Part shown: one piece after another, positions 20,058 through 29,953 of the stretch
Layout of the letters: each line of letters opens with the position of its first letter
Numbering within the stretch: the stretch's first letter is position 1
Assembly: GCA_037974335.1 (NCBI GenBank)
Contig: CM075760.1
Span: 16,114,059 to 16,178,058 of the forward strand
DNA: 64,000 nt
Reading direction: 5' to 3'
DNA from: Prionace glauca
Taxonomy: Eukaryota; Chordata; Chondrichthyes; Carcharhiniformes; Carcharhinidae
The notes under the pieces: model-generated
Seen by the model: only the letters and a program-made list of their open reading frames with translations
Told to the model about the DNA's origin: nothing
Databases searched by the model: none
Program-made: the position numbers and the translations under genes

Positions 20058-21110
20058 TGTTTTAGAAGGGAAGGATTTGCAGTCAGGAAACTGAAATCAT
20101 ACATCACACCAAAATCTGACAGGGTCACCTAATTTATCATAACCTGAATTTCATCAGATTTTGAACGTGGAAGGAAAAAGCACCGTTCACGGTGGAGAGA
20201 GACCGTATCTGTGTTCTGTGTGTGGACAAGGCTTCAGCCGGTCATCTGCCCTGTCGAGACACAAGCGCAGTCACAACAGGGAAACGGTGTGGAAATGTGG
20301 GCACTGTGGGAAGGAATTCACTCATTCATCTGCCCTGCAGAATCACCAGTGACTTCGTAGTGGGGAGAGACCATTCACCTGCCCCTAGTGTGGGAAGGGA
20401 TTCACTCAGTCATCCTACCTGTAGACCCACCAAAGTGATCATATTGGGGAGAAGCCAGTTCCATGTGTGGGAAGGGTTTCACTCGGTCATCACACCTGCA
20501 GACACACCAGCAAGTTCACACTGGGGAGAGACCATTTACCTGCTCCAAGTGTGGGAAGGGATTCACTCAGTCTGGCAGCCTGCACTTACACAAACTGACT
20601 CACACTGAGGAGAAGCCATTCGCCTGCTCAGAGTGTGAGAAGGGATTCACTCAGTCATCTGACATGCTGATACATCAGCGTGTTCACACTGACGGGAGAC
20701 CTTTTAAATGTCCAGACTGTGGGAAGTGCTGTAAAAGTTCCACCCAACTGATGTCCCATCAATGTGTTCACACGAACGAGAGACCATTCAAGTGCACTTA
20801 CTGCAGGACTGGGTTCAGGAGATCAACAAAGCTGACTGTGCACCAACGAATTCACACCGGGGAGAGACCATTCACCTGCTCCGAGTGTGGGAAGGAATTC
20901 GCTGATTTATCCACCCTGCTGAAACACCAGCGCGCACACATTGGGGAGAGGCCGTTCGCCTGCCCTGAGAGTGGGAAGGGATTCACTCAGCCAACCTGCT
21001 GAGGCACCAGTGAATTCACACTGGGGAGAGGCCATTCGCCTGTTCCCAGTGTGGGAAAGGATTCATTGAGGATTCATCCAATCCGCTGAGACACCAGCCA
21101 GCTCATGAGT
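20058..21110 (+). pseudogene. ZNF-B: C2H2 zinc-finger pseudogene, about 10 fingers
   Basis: Acceptor CAATCTCACAG ends at 20057. The leader is followed by fingers beginning [19 protein letters not shown] and [19 protein letters not shown]. The start codon used by ZNF-D (AACATGGAAG) reads AACGTGGAAG here. Stops interrupt finger 3 at about 20350 and 20386 and a frameshift follows before 20463. The frame 20463-21002 carries six good fingers (for example [38 protein letters not shown]), then [10 protein letters not shown] with a lost zinc Cys and a stop. More finger sequence follows to about 21105. Multiple lesions and a lost start argue for a dead gene. Confidence 0.88.
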
Positions 21111-21421
21111 AACAACCATGATTTGGTTTTGCTGTTTACCACATCCATGTTCACTGGGATCCAGGTGTTTTTCTTCCTCTTCTTCCCATTTTATTTGGAA
21201 TCACCACAAAGCTGCTTCACCATTCCCCTGTCAGTCACCATTCCTCTTCCAATCCCCAGCCCCACTGTATATTTCTGTCTCTGTCCACCATCTCTTTCCA
21301 TCTGGTCATAGACAGTCCTCCTCTTCTTGTTCCTCCCATGATCATCATTCCCCTCACCACATTTCCTTCCTCAGTCTCCATAACAGATGTCCAGACCATT
21401 TCAATCTCTTATCCACTACAT

Positions 21422-21690
21422 AGAAACATAAAAACTAGAAGTAGAAGTAGGCCATTCGGCCCTTCGATCCTGCTGCGCTATTCATTATGATCATGGCTGA
21501 TCATCGAATTCAATATCCTGATCCCTTTAGTCCCAAGAGCTATATCTGATTTCTTCTTGAAATCACAATTTTTGGCCTGAATTACTTTCTGTGGTTGTAG
21601 ATGCTTTTTTTTTAAGTTCAGTGATAATTTTCTATCACAGAATATTCCACTGCACACCTTCCAATTACTCCAGTCAGAGCTAATCTGTTT
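21422..21690 (-). mobile_element. CR1-like LINE 3' end, diverged
   Basis: GAAGTAGGCCATTCGGCCCT, then CGATCCTGCTGCGC and ATGATCATGGCTGATCATCG match the reversed CR1 family-B tail in order. The rest is decayed. Confidence 0.65.
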
Positions 21691-21884
21691 CTTCATTTCC
21701 AAACTTGTGTCTTTTCCCTCACTGACCCCAAGTACTTGAAGCTCCTCATGCTCTTCAAGTCTTCATCCATAATCTTTACTCCTTCACTTTGATCCCCTTC
21801 CCTGATCTCAACCTGACAGTCCAGAAATTGGATCTTTCATTCACTAGCCTCCTGGAGGGAGGAAAATCTGCTGTTCTTACCTAA

Positions 21885-21995
21885 TCTGTACAGACTTGAA
21901 ACGTTAACTCTGTTTCTCTTTCCACAGATGCTGCAAAACCCACTGAGTTTTTCAAGGATTTTCTGTTTTATTTCAGATTTCCAGCGTATGCAATA
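21885..21995 (+). repeat. Dispersed repeat with TTTCTGTTTTATTTCAGAT end
   Basis: GAAACGTTAACTCTGTTTCT, CACAGATGCTGCAAAACC and ATTTCAGATTTCCAGC. Relatives at 11590, 19290, 29628 and 42045; the family ends in CAGCA-type sequence and TTTTGC-rich DNA. Confidence 0.6.
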
Positions 21996-22280
21996 TTTTC
22001 CTTTTATTTAATACAGTCTTCTTACTGCATTGACCTTCCCGGGACCTTCCCGATATTTGTCTTAAGAAATGTTTTTGAGCTCTGTTTCTGCTTATGTTAA
22101 TAAACTCAATCCCAATCATATGTGTTAATAGTCTGGATAAAAGTCAAATAAATTAGCTTTGTGTTGGAACAGGCAATGTGATTAATCATGTTAAAATCTC
22201 GAATGCAAGTTACTTTTTAAAACATCCTTGCTATCCGCATCTCCTCCATTCTCGCCAAAGCAGCGAGTGTGAGGAGCTCA

Positions 22281-22623
22281 TGTAATCATAAAATCCCTAC
22301 AGTGTAGAAGGAGACCATTCAGCCCATCAATTCTCATCAACTCCCTGACAGAGCTTATTACCTCAGCCCTATCCTTGTAGCCCCATGCATCCATCATGGC
22401 CAATCCACTCAACCCACATATCTTTAGATACTAAGGGGCAATTTAGCATGGCCCAGCCACCTAACCTGCACATCTTTGGACTGTGGGAGGAAACCGGAGC
22501 CCCCACAGCAAACCCCAACCCTGCAGACTCAGGAAGAACATGCAAACTGCACAGCCAGGCTGGAATTAAACCCGGGTCTCTGGCGCTGTGAGGCAGCAGT
22601 GTTAACCATTCTGCCCCTGTGCT
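22281..22623 (-). mobile_element. HE1-type SINE in left palindrome arm
   Basis: AATCATAAAATCCCTACAGT at the tail side, CACATCTTTGGACTGTGGGA in the body and GCAGTGTTAACCATTCTGCC at the head. Full length; only its head lies outside the palindrome arm. Confidence 0.85.
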
Positions 22624-22777
22624 GCCCCATTGTCACTAAGATTGAGACAATCTGATCAGCTGCCTCTGCTGCTGCTTTCCTCCCTTCCACTAGTCCAGCT
22701 GTTCAGAATTGTTGTGAAGATCTTTCTTTACTTTCTGATATCTTTCTTTACTTTCTCTCCATCTACCCTATCCCGCG

Positions 22778-23075
22778 GTGCCAGTGACCCGGGTTCAATT
22801 CCAGAACGGCTGTGCAGTTTGCATGTTCTTCCTGAGTCTGCAGGGTTGGGGTTTCCTATGGGTTTGCTCTAGTTTCCTCCCATAGTCCAAAGATGTGCAG
22901 GTTAGGTGGCTGGGCCATGCTAAATTGCCCCTTAGTATCTAAAGATATGTGGGTTGAGTGGATTGGCCATGATGGATGCATGGGGCTACAAGGATAGGGC
23001 CTAGGTAATATGCTCTGTCAGGGAGTTGATGCAGACTTGATGGACTGAATGGTCTACTTCTACACTGTAGGGATT
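22778..23075 (+). mobile_element. HE1-type SINE in right palindrome arm, tRNA head cut
   Basis: Begins at the B-box side (GACCCGGGTTCAATTCC) and runs to CTACACTGTAGGGATTTTCT. The first part of the head is absent because the duplication breakpoint fell there. Confidence 0.85.
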
Positions 23076-23212
23076 TTCTGATTACATGAGTGCCTCACAC
23101 TCATTGCTTTGGCGAGAATGGAGGAGATGGGGATAGCAAGGATGTTTTAAAAAGTAACTTGTGTTAGAGATATTAACATGATTAATCACATTGCCTGTTC
23201 CAACACAAAGCT

Positions 23213-23875
23213 GATTTCCATCTCTCCTTATCCCCTCAAGAATTCATCTTGTCCACGAAACCCACCTTCTGTTCTATTCACTCTTTCCCACTATGTTGCC
23301 AACCACCCAGAGAGTTCTGGAGGAGGGTAAGTTTATGGAGAATGGGAGATCAGTCAGGAGAGCATTGGAATAGTTGAATCTGAAAGTAACGAAGGCAAGA
23401 AATTGAGCAGAAAATGAACTGAGACAGGAAGGATCTAATTGTCTTACAGAGGTGAGAAGAGGTAATATTAGAGATGGTGAGGCTATGTAGCCAAAAGCTC
23501 AACTCAAGGTTGAATAGGAAGTGAAGGTTGCAATTGGTCTGGTTCAGACTGTGGTCAGGGAGGAGGATGGTGTTGCTGTTGAGGGTGACAATGTTTGTGG
23601 GGGGCACGGTGGTGGAACTTGTAGACTTGAGTATTAATCCTGCACCTGGAAACTAACTTGTGATTTCTCTGCCAAGGCATCCAGACCGCTCTGTTCCTCA
23701 GAGTTCTGCAATTCATTTCAATAAGGTGCTGCTTTTCTGTTGTTTCTGTCTGAGTGGACAAGTTCACATTTCCCCACGTTATGCTGAATCACCAGACTAA
23801 TACTTGTGTTATTGGGAATGGTTAGGCATGTACTAATTGGAGTTTAGAAGAATGAGAGGTGGTCTTTTTAAGTTT
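23213..23875. other. No gene; old repeat-like sequence
   Basis: 23330-23610 resembles the unclassified block at 15650 (GAGATCAGTCAGGAGAGCAT, GTGAGAAGAGGTAATATTAG). Nothing coding recognised. Confidence 0.35.
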
Positions 23876-24178
23876 AAATTTAACTTGTTAGTCTCACAAG
23901 TAGGCTTACGTTAATACTGCAAAGAAGTTAATGTGTACGTCCCCTGGCCACCACACTGCGGTGCCTGTTTTCGTACAGAGAGAGAATTTAGCTTGGCCAG
24001 TGCACTAACCATCATGCCTTTTGGACTGTGAGAGGAAACCGTAGCTCCCAGAGGAAACAAACACAGACAAGGGAACAGTGTGCAAACTCCACACATACAA
24101 TCACCCGAGCTGGGAATTGAACCCAGGCCCCTGGCGCTGTGAGGCAGCAGTGCTAACCACTGTGTCACCGTGCTTTCC
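23876..24178 (-). mobile_element. tRNA-headed SINE, tail type 2, full length
   Basis: Tail CTCACAAGTAGGCTTACGTT and GCAAAGAAGTTAATGTGTAC at the left; head GGGAATTGAACCCAGGC and GTGCTAACCACTGTGTCACC at the right. Confidence 0.85.
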
Positions 24179-24682
24179 AAGGTAGCTTGACAGATGAAGA
24201 GAGGATGTTGTCCCACACTGGCAGAATGCCAATATGAAAGATTTCTCATTTCTAATAGAGATGAGGAGAAGTTTCTTCCCACAAGCGGGTCTTTGGAATT
24301 CTCTTCCCCAGGGAGCAGGGTGAGTTAGACAGATTTTTATGCACAAGGATTATAGCCGATAGGCAGGAACGTGGAGTTAAGGGCACGATTAGATCAATCG
24401 TGATCTTGTTGAATGGAAGAGTAGGCTCAATGAGCCAAATGGTCGTCCTACTTTCCATGATGTTATGGTCTCTGTGTTGAGGACCAGAAACATTATGAAT
24501 TGATCTATCAGTCAACATGAATTAGCACCTTCAGGAGCATTGGAGGTACAGCAGATTGAGAATGGAGGAAAAAATAGACAGATTTACGGCTTTGGGGGAA
24601 TGAGAGGACAGAATGTTCCAGAGAAACTAAAACTCTGTTCTGAAATTTTAATCCTGGTGACTTCTGTAAACTCCTTTTACAG

Positions 24683-24993
24683 GATATTAGAAGGGGAGAA
24701 TTTTGAGACAGAAATCTCAAAACCAACATCACATCAAGATCTGAGTCATTCAATTCACTAGGAAGTGAAACTATGGCCATTCTAACATCAGTCTGACTGG
24801 AAAAGCACCGAGACACACACGCACACACCTGATTGAAAGTGTTCCAGTGAACTGAGTGTGGAAAGAGCTTTCACCAGCTACACAGCCTGGAAATACATGG
24901 CAGCATTCACAGCGGGGAGAGACTGCTGTACCCGTGTTCTGTGTGAGATTTAACTGATTGTTTAACCTGCAGAGTCACAGGGACACCTGCACC
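24683..24993 (+). other. ZNF-C last-exon leader with broken first finger
   Basis: Acceptor AAACTCCTTTTACAG ends at 24682; the exon starts GATATTAGAAGGGGAG. Further on, GTGTTCCAGTGAACTGAGTG and CCCGTGTTCTGTGTGAGATT are remnants of fingers that are now out of frame, with stops. An in-frame TGA lies at 24955-24957 ahead of the CDS. Confidence 0.6.
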
Positions 24994-25836
24994 ATGGAGA
25001 AACCGTGGAAATGTGGGGACTGTGGGAAGGGATTCAGGTCCCCATCTGAGCTGGAAACTCATCGACGCAGTCACACTGGGGAGAAACCGTTCATCTGCTC
25101 CAAGTGTGGGAAGGGATTTGCTCAGTCGTCCACACTGCTGACACACCAACAGGTTCACAGTCGAGAGAGGCCATTCACCTGCTCTCAGTGCGAGAGGGGA
25201 TTCACTAATCCATCCCTTCTGCTGAGGCACCAGCGAGTTCACTCTGGGGAGAGGCCGTTCGTCTGCTCTGACTGTGGGAAGGGATTTAAAGATTCCTCCA
25301 CCCTGCTGACACACTGGCGAGTTCACACTGGGGAGAGACCTTTCACCTGCTCAGACTGTGCGAAGGGATTCAGTGATTTGTCCACCCTGCTGTCACACCA
25401 GCGAGTTCACAGCGGAGAGAGACCATTCAGATGCCCCCAGTGTGGGAAGAGATTCACTCAGTCTTCAAATCTGCAGAAACACCAGCGCATTCACGAGGGG
25501 CTGAAGCCGTTCACTTGCTCCGAGTGTGGGAAGGGATTTCGTGATTCATCCCACCTACTGAGACACCAGAGAGTCCACACTGGAGAGAGGCCGTTCACCT
25601 GCTCAGAGTGTGAGAAGAGATTCACTCACTCATCCACCCTGCTGACACACCAGCGAGTTCACTCTGGGGAGAGGCCGTTCACCTGCCGCGACTGTGGGAA
25701 GGGATTCGCTCAATCTTCAAACCTGCTCAAACACCAGCGAGTTCACTCCGGGCAGAAACCATTCACCTGCTCTGTGTGTGGGAAGGGATTCAGTGATTCA
25801 TCTCACCTGCTGAGACACCAACGGGTTCACAAGTGA
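24994..25836 (+). CDS. ZNF-C: C2H2 zinc-finger protein, 10 fingers
   Basis: Open frame of 280 codons, almost wholly fingers. ATG at 24994 in a good Kozak context (CACCATGG) gives [14 protein letters not shown]; the ATG sits in what was the linker between a broken first finger and finger 1. An upstream in-frame stop makes a longer start impossible. Ten complete C2H2 fingers follow with TGERPF-type linkers; finger 6 to 7 uses E-G-L-K-P. Helix residues -1,2,3,6: SSET, QSTT, NSLR, DSTT, DSTS, QSNK, DSHR, HSTT, QSNK, DSHR, so fingers 7 and 10 and fingers 6 and 9 share specificities. The protein ends HQRVHK. No N-terminal effector domain is present, so a role beyond DNA binding cannot be read from sequence. 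Confidence 0.87.
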   Translation: MEKPWKCGDCGKGFRSPSELETHRRSHTGEKPFICSKCGKGFAQSSTLLTHQQVHSRERPFTCSQCERGFTNPSLLLRHQRVHSGERPFVCSDCGKGFKDSSTLLTHWRVHTGERPFTCSDCAKGFSDLSTLLSHQRVHSGERPFRCPQCGKRFTQSSNLQKHQRIHEGLKPFTCSECGKGFRDSSHLLRHQRVHTGERPFTCSECEKRFTHSSTLLTHQRVHSGERPFTCRDCGKGFAQSSNLLKHQRVHSGQKPFTCSVCGKGFSDSSHLLRHQRVHK

Positions 25837-26281
25837 TCGCAGGATTGGATTTTGCTGTTGTTGCTGCTATTTATCACATCCAGGACATGTTCGTTCTGAC
25901 AATTAGTGAAGTGAGGGGGTCGGTGGGTTTTGCTCTACAGTACTGACCAGTCCCATGACTTCGAGTGGGCTGATATTCTTTGAGCCTGGGAGAGCAAATT
26001 TCCACTGATATGCTCCACAGAAGCAGATGTGGTGTATTCATTTTATCCTGGATAGTAGATAGTTTTTTTTTCCCTATCACTACAAGCGTCTTGTCTTTCA
26101 CCCGTCCTCGTCCTGAGGATTGGGCACACCCTGGACGATTTTTCTCCACTGATTTCTCAGCTGCCTGTCCCATCGAGATGCCAGTCCACATTCTGATATT
26201 ATCCACCCTTGCCACCTCAGGCGTTCCTTGCACACGTTTTCCAGGTGTTTTGCCTCACGCTCCTTTTTCCAAATACTCATA

Positions 26282-26417
26282 GAGAATCATTACAATCCCC
26301 AGACTACAGAAGGCGACCATTCGGCCTATCAAATCTGTACCGGCCATAATCCCACCCAGGCCCTATCCCAGTAACCCCACACATTTACCCTGCTCATCCC
26401 CCTGCCACTAATGCCCC
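26282..26417 (-). mobile_element. HE1-type SINE, tail part (split by CR1)
   Basis: GAGAATCATTACAATCCCCA, CGACCATTCGGCCTATCAA and ATCCCACCCAGGCCCTATCC; stops at CCCCTGCG. Body continues at 27456. Confidence 0.8.
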
Positions 26418-27455
26418 TGCGATTCGGATTGGCGGTTGGTGACTAGTGGAGTGCCCCAGGGATCGGTGCTGGGGCCTCAGCTATTTACCATTTATATAGA
26501 TGATCTGGAGGAGGGAGCCGAGTGCAGGGTGTCGAAATTTGCTGATGACACAAAGACAAGTGGAACGGCAAGTTGTGTGGAAAGTCTGCAGAGGGACCTA
26601 GATAGGCTGAGTGACTGGGCGAGGACCTGGCAGATGGAATACAATGTTGGCAAGTGTGAGGTTATCCACTTTGGTAGGAATAATGGTAGGAAGGACTACT
26701 ACTTACAGGGCGAAAAGCTGCAGCATGCTACGGTGCAGAGGGACCTGGGGGTCCTTGTGCATGAGTCGCAAAAACCCAGCCTACAGGTGCAGCAGGTGGT
26801 CAGGAAGGCAAATAGGATGCTGGCCTTCATAGCGAGGGGGATTGAATATAAAAATAGGGAGGTCTTGCTGCAACTGTATAGGGCGCTGGTGAGGCCACAG
26901 CTGGAGTACTGTGTTCAGTTTTGGTCACTGCACCTGCGCAAGGATATTTTGGCCTTGGAAGGAGTGCAGAGGAGGTTCACCGGAGTTGAGGGGGTTGAAC
27001 TATGAGGAGAGGCTGAATAGACTGGGCTTGTACTCGTTAGAGTTTAGAAGGATGAGGGGAGATCTCATTGAGACATATAAGATGATGAATGGGATGGATA
27101 GGGTAGAGGTGGAGAGGTTCTTCCTGCTCAGAAAGGACAGCAGGACTAGAGGGCACAGCCTCAAGATAAGGTGGGGGGGAGCGCAGTTTAGAACGGAGTT
27201 GAGGAGGAACTTCTTCACTCAAAGGGTGGTGAATCTCTGGAATTCTCTGCCTGTTGAAATGGTGGAGGCTACATCGCTAAATATATTTAAGACGCGGGTA
27301 GATAGGTTTTTGGTAGGCAAGGGGATTAAGGGTTATGGGGAGAAAGCGGGAAAGTGGAACTGATCCACTTCAGATCAGCTGTGACCTTATTGAATGGCGG
27401 GGCAGGCTCGAAGGCTTAGATGGCCTACTCCTGCTCCTATTTCTTATGTTCTTAT
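26418..27455 (+). mobile_element. CR1 LINE family B inside a SINE
   Basis: Frames give SGVPQGSVLGPQLFTIYIDD, catalytic FADDTK, LVRPQLEYCVQFW, then in a shifted frame LNYEERLNRLGLYSLEFRRM and FFTQRVVNLWNSLPVEM. One frameshift lies between about 26975 and 27000. The 3' end is CTCCTGCTCCTATTTCTTATGTTCTTATG, the family-B octamer tail. Confidence 0.88.
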
Positions 27456-27513
27456 GTCAACGTTGTACGGGCAATCAACCTAACCCATATATTGTTGGAC
27501 TGTGGGAGTGCTA
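27456..27513 (-). mobile_element. HE1-type SINE, body part (continuation of 26282-26417)
   Basis: CGGGCAATCAACCTAACCCA and TTGTTGGACTGTGGGAG continue the SINE body, then similarity stops; the tRNA head is missing. Confidence 0.7.
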
Positions 27514-27574
27514 ATACTTCATTCATTGCGCCTGCGCCAGGGTTCCCAATATTGAGTTCAGTTTATTTATAAGA

Positions 27575-27762
27575 ATGCATTGAGCTCATCAGGAAGGCGT
27601 GCTTTGGAGCTCGTGATTTTACATGCCTTCAGCTTGTAGCCATTATGTCTTGAAGACCTTGCCATAGTTGGCGGGGGTCGGTGTGGCCAGCCTGGGATTC
27701 TAGCTTGGTCCAGTATTGCCTTTTAGCATCTTTGATGGATCTCCTTAGATCGTATCTGGTAA
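27575..27762 (-). mobile_element. LINE RT fragment of L2/Rex1-Babar type
   Basis: The minus frame reads RRSIKDAKRQYWTKLESQ and PRQLWQGLQDI, the segment between endonuclease and RT in fish Rex1/L2-like LINEs. Only about 60 codons remain. Confidence 0.7.
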
Positions 27763-27764
27763 CA

Positions 27765-29030
27765 AGAAAGTTAGATAAAAGAGAACCAGTGGACATGATT
27801 TATTTAGATTTTCAGGAGCTTTTGACAAGGTGCCGCACGGAATACTGTTAAATAAATTAACTGCCTATGGTGTTTAAGGGTAAGATACTGGCATGGATAG
27901 AGGATTGACTGACCGGTTGGACTAAAACCTGGTGTTGTCAGACTTTGTACTGTGTTTACGCCAGTCCAACGCCGACAAACCCACATCATGACTGGCAGAA
28001 GGCAGAGAGTGGGGATAAAGGGGTCTTTTTCAGGGTGGTAGCCGGTGACTAGCAATGTGCCTCAGGGGTCAGTGATGGGACCACAACTTTTCACAATATA
28101 CATTAACGATTTGGAGGAAGGAACTGAAGGCACTGTTGACAAGTTTGCAGATGATACAAAGATATGTAGAGGGACAGGTAGTACTGAAGAAGCAGGGGGG
28201 GCTGCAGAAGGACTTGGACAGGTTAGTAGAGTGGGCAAAGAAGTGGCAGATCAAATTCAAATGGAGAAGTGTGAGGTTATTCACTTTGGAAGGAGGAATG
28301 GAGGTACAGACTATTTTCTACATGCAAAAATGCTTAGGAAATCAGAAACACAAAGGGACTTGGGAGACATTGTTCAAGATTCTCTAAAGGTTAAAGTGCA
28401 GTTTCAGTCGGCAGTTAGGAAGGCAAATGCAATGTTAGCATTCATCTTGATAGGACTAGAATATAAGAGCAGGGATGTACATCTGGGGCTGTGTAAGGCC
28501 CCCATTTAGAGTATTGTGAGCAATTTTGGGCCCCATATCTAAGGAAGAATAAGGTCCAGAGAGGGTTCACAAGAATGATCCCTGGAATGAAGAGCTTGTC
28601 CTATGAGGAACGGTTGAGGATGCTAGATCTGTACTCGTTGGAGTTTAGAAGGATGAGGGGGGATCTTATTGAAACTTACAGGATACTGCAAGTGGGTGTG
28701 GAGAGAATGTTTCCACAAGTAGGAAAAACTGGAACCAGAGGGCACATCTTCAGGCTAAAGGGACGATCCTTTAAAACAGAGATGAGGAGGACACCAAGAC
28801 AGTGGTGTGAATCTGTGAAATTCTTTGCCGCAGAAGGCTGTGGAGGCCAGGTCATTGAGTATCTTCAAGACAGCGATAGATAGGTTCTTGATTAATAAGG
28901 GGATCAGGGGTTGTGAGGAAAAGGCAAAAGAATGGTGATGAGAAAAATATCAGCCATGATTGAATGGCGGAGCAGACTCGATTGACCAAATGGTCCAATA
29001 CTGCTCCTATGTCTTATGGTCTTAGTATGA
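27765..29030 (+). mobile_element. CR1 LINE family C, decayed
   Basis: Plus-strand pieces include a D-x-I-Y-L-D-F-Q-x-x-F-D-K-V-P-H block at 27790, SNVPQGSVMGPQLFTIYIND at 28048, KFADDTK, SLSYEERLRMLDLYSLEFRR at 28590 and a tail ATACTGCTCCTATGTCTTATGG. Broken by several frameshifts. A 77-bp mini-insertion sits at 27912-27988. Confidence 0.82.
27906..27994 (+). mobile_element. 77-bp retroposed mini-insertion in CR1 (fold-back family, copy 2)
   Basis: TGACTG at 27906-27911 and 27989-27994 flanks an insert that starts ACCGGTTGGACTAAAACCTGG and ends CCCACATCA. The interrupted CR1 reads through when the insert and one repeat are ignored. Confidence 0.75.
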
Positions 29031-29034
29031 GTTG

Positions 29035-29400
29035 AGGCTGGGATGGATTTGGACAATGTCACTGAGATGGAAATAGGCAGTTTTGATGATGATGTGTTTG
29101 GAAGCTCTCCCTGGAGTGAAATATTTCATCATGGCTGTGAACAGGCTGGTTCTGGCTCCAACAGGGAGAGGAGTTTGTAGTGGGGACTGAAGACAATGGC
29201 TTCAGACTTCCCAGTATTTATATGGGTGAAATTTCTGTTCTTAGTCCTGGATGTCAGACAAGTCAGAATGGTGTGTGAGTTGGAAGGGGACTTGGAGCTG
29301 ATGATGTTCACATCTACCTGCTACCTTGGGTCCTCCTTGATGGTGAAGGTTGAGCGTTTGGGAGATTCTGTCAAAGTTCTGCCTAGTTGCAGATGTGTAA
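29035..29400 (-). mobile_element. L2-clade LINE RT fragment in the ZNF-D intron
   Basis: Reverse complement contains the stretch matching D-I-Q-x-x-x-x-R-N-x-x-x-x-N-T-G-K-S-E-A-I-V-F (29190-29270) and CTTGCAACTG-type upstream sequence. Orthologous in position to 12400-12790. Confidence 0.7.
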
Positions 29401-29502
29401 AATTCCTCTCCTTCACCCCTGGCCTTTCCTATTTCTCTCTGCCTCCTTGCCACTGGATGGCAAGTTTCTTTCTGTGAAGGACATTGGTGAATTAGTTGGA
29501 AC

Positions 29503-29725
29503 AAAAACAGAAAATGTCGGAGAAACACAGCAAGTCTGACAGTCTGTGGAGAGAGAATAGAGCCAATGTTTTGAGTCCAGGTGACGCTTGTCGACAATGG
29601 GGCTTGCAGACCCGGGACGTTGACCCTATTCTCTCTCCACAGATGCTGTTGGACCTGTTGAGTTTCTCCAGCATTTTCTGTTTTTATTTCAGATTCCAGC
29701 ATCCGCAGCATTTTGCTTTTATCTT
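29503..29725 (+). repeat. Fold-back retroposed repeat with imperfect 15-bp flanking repeats
   Basis: An inverted pair of about 65-70 bases: ACAGAAAATGTCGGAGAAAC at 29508 is the near-inverse of GTTTCTCCAGCATTTTCTGT at 29662. The 3' half ends in TTTTGCTTTTATCTT. TGGTGAATTAGTTGG and TAGTGAATCAGTTGG stand on either side. Confidence 0.75.
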
Positions 29726-29864
29726 AGTGAATCAGTTGGGTTTTTCGTGACAATGCAAAACTTTTTCCTTGTGTTGGCTCCAGATTCATTCAGCTCACTT
29801 TCACAACCGTTGTATTTTTTGTGGATTCCCTTACTCTTTTTTTCTGTTTTAATCAATTTCACAG

Positions 29865-29953
29865 GGTTTTAGAAGATGAGGATTCAGACAATGTATCAGA
29901 ACCTGATGGAATCGGCCAGTTTATTGTAACCTGAATATCATTGTATTTTGAAC
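29865..29953 (+). other. ZNF-D last-exon leader
   Basis: Acceptor TTAATCAATTTCACAG ends at 29864; exon starts GGTTTTAGAAGATGAGG. No finger remnant before the start codon. Confidence 0.6.

Larger units (their letters stand above)
22155..23212. repeat. Large imperfect palindrome, arms about 433 bp, spacer about 190 bp
   Basis: Left arm 22155-22587 is the inverse of right arm 22778-23212. Outer ends are AGCTTTGTGTTGGAACAGGC at 22155 and GCCTGTTCCAACACAAAGCT at 23193-23212. Arms differ by scattered substitutions and small gaps. Each arm holds ZNF-B 3' flanking sequence plus an HE1 SINE (22281-22587 minus, 22778-23075 plus). The SINE was present before the inversion-duplication, since its flanks are duplicated too. 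Confidence 0.9.

Noticed and set aside
20192-20608. Alternative frames across finger arrays (also 14292, 30175, 30427, 47679, 62205)
   Set aside because: Shadows of the tandem C2H2 repeat; the 84-base period keeps other frames open too.
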